Under the pieces are notes generated by a model. It saw nothing but the letters and a program-made list of their open reading frames with translations. It did not search any database and was not told the DNA's origin. A program made the translations under genes and the position numbers. 22,144 nt of DNA from Candidatus Omnitrophota bacterium (lineage in GTDB: Bacteria > Omnitrophota > Koll11 > Aquiviventales > Aquiviventaceae). Location of the stretch: the NCBI GenBank assembly GCA_023247285.1, contig JAHFGU010000002.1, positions 1 through 22,144 of the forward strand, given 5' to 3'. Shown piece by piece: positions 12,001 through 21,000 of this stretch; within the stretch, counting starts at the first letter, position 1; every line of letters starts with the position of its first letter.

Positions 12001-15000
12001 AGCCGTTGCGCGAGCAAGCCAGGCAAGCCGGGTATGAATCGCAAGCCAACCGCGCCACCGCGTATGGTCCCAGCCAGAACATCGGCACGCGTGTGAGCGG
12101 GGAAGAGAAGCGGGTCTTCGTGCTCAGCAACCAGCTCGCCGGCCCGGAACAACTGGCGCCCTATCTCAAAAACTTCGAGCTGCGGATGGATTTCGGCCCC
12201 TTCGCCCGGGCGAACACGGCGGATGCGGTGCGCGCCGCGGAGGAGGAGCGCGCCGAGGTGATCCGGCAGCAGACGCAGTCGCAGTTCCTGCAAGCCGCGG
12301 CGCAATACATGGCGCTGCGTTCGTTGCTGCGCTCCGTGGAGCAGGTCCGCGCGACCGGGCAGGATCTTCGGCAGCTCATGGCCTCCTTCGGCGAAGCCTA
12401 CGGGATCGATCCTGAGATTGTCGCCAGTCTGATGAATGAGCAGGGCGCGGTCACGGCGGAAATCCAAGGGCGGCTGCGCCAAGCCCGCCTCGCGCTGGAG
12501 CGGCTGGCCGGCGAGCAGCTCGGCACGGCGCCGGACTTGAGCGCTTTGGAGAAGCAGCTTGATGCGTTCGCGCCTACGCTGACCATCCAGCCGCTGACAC
12601 CCGCGCAGCTTGCCGATTCCGATCACGAGGGGGCGCAGCTTAGTGGGCAAGCCAAGCAGCTGGTTGCCCAGGGCGATGCGGACCGCAAGAACGCGAAACG
12701 GGAAATCATACAGTTCAGCACCCGCCAAGACGTGCTGACGAACAGCCAGGGGTACTATCTGACGGTCTCCCTTCCGGTGATCGACATGGCTTCGCGCCAC
12801 AACAACCGGATCAATGAGCTGTCTCTCAAGCAAGTCCAAGCCAGCATCGAAGGCCAGTCGCGGCAGCACGCGGCGCAGTTTGCTCGGCTGCGCGGTCTGC
12901 ACGAGTCGTATCAGGCGGAACTGCATCAGCTTGAGATCGCCATCACGACAGGACGCCAGCGGTTCGAGCAGAATCAATTGGCGCACGCGAACCAGGATGG
13001 CAGCATCTACCAGGTGCGCAGCAGCCTCGAGGCGCACCAAGCCTTGGTCGCCCGGTACTTGGGGGTGGCTGGCAGCCTGGCCGGCGTGGATGCGCGCTTG
13101 ACGGCGGAGTTCGGCGTGCAGACGACCCCGGCCGCGCAAGCCGCCAAGCAGCACCCAGCGATTGGCCCGCCTCCTGTCATCGCTGAGCAGCTTCCCGTCC
13201 GCCAGCCCACCAAAGCCCCAGAGACGACGGCCGCCCGAGAACGGCGGGAATTCGAAAACGGCCGGCCCACCAAGTCCACGTATACCGATCCGGAAGGCAA
13301 GGTCCACACCGTTACGTTCCAATACGACGCCGCCGGCGTGTCGTATGCGCACGATGACGTCTTTAACACCACCTCGGTCTACGCGGCGCAAACCCGCGCC
13401 GGCAATGCGCTCCAGCCCGACGCGGTGATTGAGACCGTGAAGGTCGGCCAGCGCCAGGTGCGCCAGCTGACGGCGTATGACGTCGGCCGCCGCTACAACA
13501 TGACGATCACTGATCCTGACAATCCGGCCCAGCAGTGGACGCTGAAGCGGGATGGCACCGAGCTCCAAGTCCTGGATGCCAACAGCCAGCCGTCCATGGA
13601 TCGGTACGCGATCGTGAAGCCGGATGGCGACCAAGGCTACCTGCGGAGCACGTATGACCACGGGCTTCGCGTCAATGAGGGCCGCTACGACCGCACCTGG
13701 TACGTGCGCGTACTGACAGAGTTCGCGCCGGATGGCACGACGACCGAGACCCGGCGGGATGCGGCCGCCACCGACGTGCCCGGCGGCTTGAAGGTGTTTG
13801 CGCAAGCGGCGACGATCCCGGTGGCCGGTATCGGCCAGGTGGCCGTGCCGGCCGGCGGCAGCCTGCTCAAGCTGATCGTCACCCCGCAGGGCCAGCCGCC
13901 GAAAACCGTCTATGTCTTGGCGGATGCGGCGCAAACGCCGCTCTACACCTTCAGCGTGGACCGCGGTGCGACGTACATCCTCCGCGGCAACGAATCCAGG
14001 CCGTTCGCCAAGCACGCGGGCGCTGTGACGGTGGCCGGCGACGTCAGGGACATCGGCCTGGGCGCGTTCGTCGAGCAGTATCGCTACCCGCAGGTCGCGG
14101 CGCTCACCGCCACTGAGCCGGTGCAGATCGCCGGTCCGGGAGCGCCACCCGTCACGCTCACCAACGCCAGCCAGTACGTCATGACGCAGGTGTTCACCGA
14201 ACCGGGCGACATAGCGGGCAAGGCGCCGGCCAAAACAGTCCACGCCTGGTACAACGCGCAGGGCACTGTGCTGGCGACGCTCACGACGCAGCGCAACGCG
14301 CAGACGCAGGCGGAGGAGACGTTCGTGTCGTCGCGGGCCGATGGACGGCCCGATGAGCGGCATACCGACGGGCTGACGGTCGCGAGCGATGGCCGCCAAG
14401 CCACGCTGGGCGCGCTCAGCGAGCGGTACGCCTATGACGCCTTCGACGCGCCCACGGGCGGCTTCTCGATCACCGGAGTGTTCGGCGCGGCACCCGACCT
14501 GAGCCAGGCTGCGCGCGTGGAGAAGACGACCACGCGCAACGCCGCCGGCGCCGAGACGAAGCTGACCTCCACGCTGCTGGCCGCGGACGGCCAGCCGCTC
14601 CTGACCCTTACGACCGAAGCCAACCGCTTGACGAGCGAGCGCGGCGTGCCGAACGCCCTGGCCAACCAGCCGGTGACGCATGTGGCCATTGGCGGTCCGG
14701 ATGCCCGCCCGACCACCAAATACCTCGGCCGCACCGAGCTGTCATCGAGCCAGCGCGACGTGCGGCTCGGCGCCATCCTGCAGGAGATGCGGGAATCGGC
14801 GAGGGGGCCGTACACGCTCGGATTGACTGCGTTCGTCGATTATTTCCGTAAGGATGGCACCGGGCCGGTCCAGATTCCCGAGCCGCTCAAGCCCTTCCTC
14901 ACCTACCAGAACGGTCGGCTGGAGCTCGACGTGCGCGCCGGCTACCGGCTCGAGACCACCGACGGTTACTACTTCTATGAGCAGCAAACGGTCAAAGATG

Positions 15001-18000
15001 CGCGCGGAAACGACCAAAAGGTCTGGCGATTGATCGATAAGCAACGGGACGCGGCCTTCGGCCGGGTCCAGGCGCCGAATTTCCGCACCTTGGCGCTGAT
15101 CACCCCGCAGGGGGAGACGCTCAAGCTCCTGACGTTCAGCGCAGATGAACCTCGCAAGTCTGATAATCCAGAGCTGGGGTGGATCACGGTCGAAGGCTTG
15201 GACTTCACTAACCCGATCAAACTATATCCAGGCGAAACGCTGCGCGATCTGGAGATCGAGCCGCAAGCGCCGGCCGCCCCGACGCCCGCACCGGGGCGAG
15301 CGGCCACCAGGGCCATTGGCGAAATCGCCTTCGGCCAGCAGCCTGGCATGGTGCGCGACGATGGGATGACCCCGCTCATGCAAGCGGCCGCCTCGGCCTT
15401 GCGGATGCCAGCCGGCGCGCAAGAGCCAGCCCCCCAGGGCGCCCCGCGCGGCGAGCTGCGGCTCCGCGGCGGCCGGCCGGCACAGCCGCCGCCATCGGAT
15501 GTCCCAGGCACCCTGAAGATCTTCGAGCAGGCGACGACGGTTGCCGTAACCGGCGTCGGTCAAGTGTCCGTCCCGGCCGGCGGCAGCCTCACGGTGCTTG
15601 CCGCCCCGCCAGGCCAGCCGCCGAAGACAGGCTACGTCCTGGCCGACGCGCAGCAAACGCCGCTCTACACCTTCAGCGTGGATGGCGGCGCGACCTACAT
15701 CCTGCGGAGCACGGAGCCGCGGCCGTTCGCCAAATACGCGGGCGCGGTCACCATCGGCGATGACGGCCGCGACATCCGCTTCGGCGAGCTGGTCGAACAG
15801 TACCGCTATCCGCAGGTGGCAGCACTCGCCGCCGGGCAGCCGGTGCGCATGGCGGCGCCTGGCGCGCAGCCCATCACGGTGACCACCGCTGCCCAGCATG
15901 TCGCGACCGAAATATTCACCGAGCCAGGCGATCTCACCGGCAAAACGCCGGTCCGCACGATGCACGAATGGCTCAATGCGCAGGGCACCGTGGTGCAGCG
16001 CCTCACCACGCAGCGCAATCCGCAGACGCAGACGGAGGAGACGTTTGCGTCCTCACGGGCCGATGGGCGCCCGGAGGCGCGCTACGCCGGGCGGGTGACC
16101 GTCACGACCGCCGGCCGCCAAGCCGCGCTCGGCGCGCTCAGCGAGCGGTACGCCTATGACGCCTTCAACGTGCCAGCCGGCGGCGTCTCGATCACGGGCT
16201 TCCGCAGCGCAGCCCCCGATTTGAGCCAGGCGGCCCGCGTGGACACCGTCATGACGCGCAACGCCGCCGGGGCCGAACTCAAGCGCACCTCGACGCTGCT
16301 GACCGCGGACGGCCAGCCGCTCGTGACCCTCACGAGCGAAGCCAGCCGCTTGACGACGGACCCGCGCGTGCCGACCGCCCAGGCCGCGCAGCCGGTGACC
16401 TACGTCGCGGTGGGCGGGGTCGAGGCCCGCCCCGCCGCCAAGTACCTGGGCCGCACCGAGCTCACCGCCACCCAGCGCGCCGTGCGGCTGGGTGCTCTCC
16501 TGCAGGAGATGCGGGAATCGGCGAGGGGACCGTATACGCTCGGCTTGACCTCGATCGTCGATGTGTTCCGGCGGGATGGGACCGGCCCGGTGCAGCTGCC
16601 CCCACAGCTCGCGGGGCGGTTCATGAAGTATGAAAACGGCCAGCTCACTCTGGACGTGCCGCCCGGCTACACACTTGAGACCACGGATGGCTACTACGTC
16701 TATGAACAGCAACAGAACGCCTGGCGGTTGGTGGATAAGCAACGGGATGCGGCGTTCGGCCGGGTCCAGGCCCCGAATTTCCGCACCTGGTCCCTAGTCA
16801 CCCCGCAGGGCGAGACGCTCAAGATCCTCACGTTGAGCGTGGATGATCCCCGCAAGGCGGACGGTCCAGGTGTGGCACGGATTGCGGTGGACGGCCTGGA
16901 CTTCAGCAACCCGATCCAATTGAATCCGGGCGAAACGCTGCTCAATCTGGAGATCGAGCCACAAGCGCCGGCTACCCCGAATCCGGTGCCGGGGCGCGCC
17001 GACAACGGTGCCATCGGCGGGATGGCCTTTGGCCAAGCGCCAGGCGTTATGCGCGATGACGGCATGACCCCGCTCATGCAAGCGGCCGCCTCCGCCTTGC
17101 GGATGCCAGCCGGCGCGCAAGAGCCGGCCCCCCAGGGCGCCCCGCGCGGCGAGCTGCGGCTCCGCGGTGGGCGGCCGGCACAGCCGCGCGGTCAGCAGCC
17201 AGCCCAGCCGCCGCGTGCCCCCTCGGCGCCGTCAACCCTCAGCCAGCGCCTCCGCGTCGCCCGCGAAGTGGTGGAGCAGCGCGGGACCTCAGGCGACTGG
17301 CGCGTGGTCGTGAAGGATCCGACATGGCCGGATGGCACGCCTGTCACGTACCCCAACGGCGAGCGGCTGACAGGGCAGTTCTACCTCGATGCCGGCGAAC
17401 AGATCACGAAGGACGCCGCCGGCCGCGTCACCGAGCAGACACGATGGGTGGAATTCTGGAAGTCGCCCAGGGAAACCAAGAATCCATCCGATCCGAATAT
17501 AGGCCGGGTCCTGGCCTACCACGCCGACATGATCAAGCGCGAGGTCACCGTCCGCTTGCTGGCGGATGGCAATAACCCGCTGGTGAAGGAGGCCGACAAT
17601 ATCTCCGAATCGGAGCGGGCGAAGCTGCGAAGCCAGGTGTGGACCGGCACGATCGCGTTTGCGGATGAGAAGGGCAAGAAGACGAGATGGAGGCCCGAGC
17701 TGGCCTTCACCGGCATCGCCCGGCCCGGTGCGCAGCACGCCGTGGCGATGGAGATCGGCCGCGCGATGGGGGCGACGTCCAATGACGAGTGGAATGTCGC
17801 GAAACAGTGGGCGACCGAGCTCTTGGCCAAACCGGCTGAGGATCGCGACGGGTATATCACCTTTGCCTTGTCGCGCCGCGCCGCGCAACTGGAGATTGGG
17901 CGGGTGCTTGGCGCGACCGCCGATCGATGGGATCGCGCCTGGAACCTGGCGGATCAGCTGTTGAACACCCCCGCGGACCAACGGGCTGCCTGGCTGGCTC

Positions 18001-21000
18001 AGCAAGGCGTCTCGGCCGCCGATGTTCGGGTGGTGCTGGCTGCGCTGCCGGCCATACAGAATCCGGCGGACTCCGTCGCGCCGAGCATCCTGGCGACGCT
18101 GCAAGCGAGCATCGTGGAGCGGGCGTACGTGAAGTATGACCTCACGGAAGGGCGGAGATTCCTCCGCGTCTATGAAGCGCCGCAGCAGCCTGGGAAGGAA
18201 CCGCAGTTCTTGTTCGCCTACGCCAGCTCGCCCGACAATCCGGGCGTCGTCTTCATCCAGAACGAAGCCGGGCAGCAGGATGGCACGCACCAGGGCCGGT
18301 ACCGCGGGGAGATCTATGGGCCTGGCGAGGCCCGGCCCGACGGCGTTCCCGGCCCCGCAGCGCTGATCGCTGGGCCTCAACTCGACACGCGGGAACTCGT
18401 CACAGGCTTCTCCATTCCCCTGAACCTCGCGGAGCGCCCGACCGGCCGGTTCACGTTGAAGAATTACTTGGGAATCCCATGGATCAGCAGGGCGTATAGC
18501 GAACTGATGCCGGCTGCGCATGTGCAGCAGACCCGCATCTTGGATCAACAGACCGGCGTCTTCAAAACCTCTTTCAGCGTTTGGGATCATCCGACGGAGA
18601 CGGGACGCGAGCATTTCCAGGGCGCCTATACCTTTACGCCGATCGATCGGGACCACCCCACCGAGGGCACGATCTCCGCCGAGGGCTATCAGGAAGGCGG
18701 CCAGTCCACGCCGTTTCTCGGCGCGTGGAAGGGGCGGCTGGTCCAGGTTGGGACCAGGAGCACGGGCGAGCCGGCGTACCGCGTGGAGTTCGGTGAACCG
18801 CTGATCGTCAACGCGCGGGACTATGTCCAGCATACGGGCGAGCGGCTCAGCGAAGCCTGGCTGTACACGGAGACGCGAGCGAACGGCTCCCGATGGGTGC
18901 GTCCGTACGTCCGGGAGGGCAACGCCTTTCGTCCGGCCGGCTACGAATACTCGGACAACGGCACGACGGCGAATCCGGGAACCGAGGTCTACGTCAGCCA
19001 ACTGGACCGCGACCCAGCCAGAGGATTCCAGCCGCTCGAAACGCTCGCGGGGCGGATCGACGAGCAGTTCCGGCTGGATCTCAGGCGCGGGGCTGACGGC
19101 CAGCCCGTCAGTCGAGAACGCGTCATCTACCGGCCGAGCCGCGAAACGGCTGTGCCCTACAGCCTCGCGACCTGGGATAACACGGGCAAGGTGACCAGCC
19201 GCCAGCTCCCGCAGACCATCATCCGCATTGGTCAGACGCCCGCGGGGCGGCCCTACGTCAGAGTCTCCGCGCCGGTGTCCGGCGGCGGCGAGCAGCCGTT
19301 GTTCGATTACTCGCAAGACGTCATGCGCGAAGGGGCCTCGGACATCCCGATCGTCTATGTCCGGCGGCTGGATGGCGACACCCCGAGCTATGTCGGCAAG
19401 GGGCGGGGCCAGATCAACCGCGCCACCGGGGACGTGGAGCTGACCGGCGACAAGATGAGAGAGCTCCCCACCACCTTTAAGGAAACCTTCACGGTCGCGG
19501 ACGACGGGCTAGAGCCGCACCGGTTCACCGCGACCAACGTGGATCTGAAGCTCTCCCGCCTCGATCCCGCCAGCGCGTCGATCGACGTCTACCAGCGCAC
19601 CGGCAAGCAAGACGCGGAAGGCCGGGAAATCCACATCCCGCTGCGCAGATACTCGGCGCTCAACGGCAAGGTCTACGTGGTCTTAGGGCGCCAGAAGGCC
19701 GCCGCAAGCTACGACGAGACGGATTTTGACACAGACTGGTCGGAAATCTGGCGTGGCGGGATTCGCGGCGAGCTGGGCTCATCCGACTGGCGCGTGGATC
19801 TGCGCGAAAAAATCGGAGGCATGCGCGTCATAAAAGCGGCCGGCCTCCAGAACCTCCAACCGTTCAACGCCACGCGGCCTCGCCTGCCGGTGCAAGACGA
19901 TGATGAGGTCTTCGTGAAGTGGCAGGTCTACGAAGAGATTGGACTGAAGGAGCCGTGGAAGCCGCAGCAAGGGCGCAGCGTCTGGGCGTTCGCTTATGAC
20001 AAGGCCAAGGGCGCTGCGGGGCGATTCCTCGCGGGCTACGACTACGAGTGGCCGTTGCCGGATGATTTGCGCGACCCGGCGAACCCCCAATTGCCGCCGC
20101 AGGAAGTGCTGAAGCGGCTGCTCGAGCGAGGGGAGACCCCGCCGCTCAAGCCCGAGCATCAGCCCGGCGAACACCAGATCAAGATCTACCGAAGCCAAAA
20201 GCCGGATCAGAAGTTCAATGAGCGCATCGGCCACATGGAGTTCTGGCCAGGCAAAATCGGCGACTACGGCGCCATGGAATTCTACGGCAATCGGCCCGTG
20301 CTCGAGGCGATCGTGGATGTGGTGGAACGGGAAGCGCCCGGCGCCCGCGGCGGCGCGTCGGCGCAACCTTCCAACCCGCAAGCGAACCCGTCTCCTGCGC
20401 CCGTTCAGCCGCGACCGGAGCCGGCCAAGCCCACCGGCCCCGATCAGCGGACGCCGGAGCCCGGCAAAGCGCAGCCGCGCGCCGCAGGGCCCAGTGCGGC
20501 GCCTGATTTCCGCGCTGCGGCAAGCCGCGCCGCGACATGGCTGCAGCGCGCGGCGACATTGGCGGCCGTCTACATGGCGCTCGGCGGCAGTCCAGCCCCC
20601 GCTCAGGCGAGGCCGGCGGAGCCGGTCCGCCAGCCTGCGCCCATCGTGGAACCGGCACCCCCCGTGGCGCGGCCGACGCTGGCATCCTTCCTCCGCGCCG
20701 GGCTCAATTTCGGGCCTTCGGCGCTGTTCGCTCAGCAACGCCTGGAGACGGTGCCGTTCACCGACTGGAAGATCTCGACGGCGTCGGATCCGGCGATCGC
20801 GCAGCAGCCGCAGCTGACGGTGGACAAGACCATGAATCTGACCGCGACGTGGACGCCGGCGACGGCGCGGGCGACCCTCGAGCGGGACATCCGGCAAGGC
20901 GGACAGACGCGGGACCTCTCGAACCGCGAGCTGTCGATACAGGTCACGGTGCCGCCGCAATTCATCGGGCCGCCTCAAGCGCCGAATGGCGCCCGGCTGT

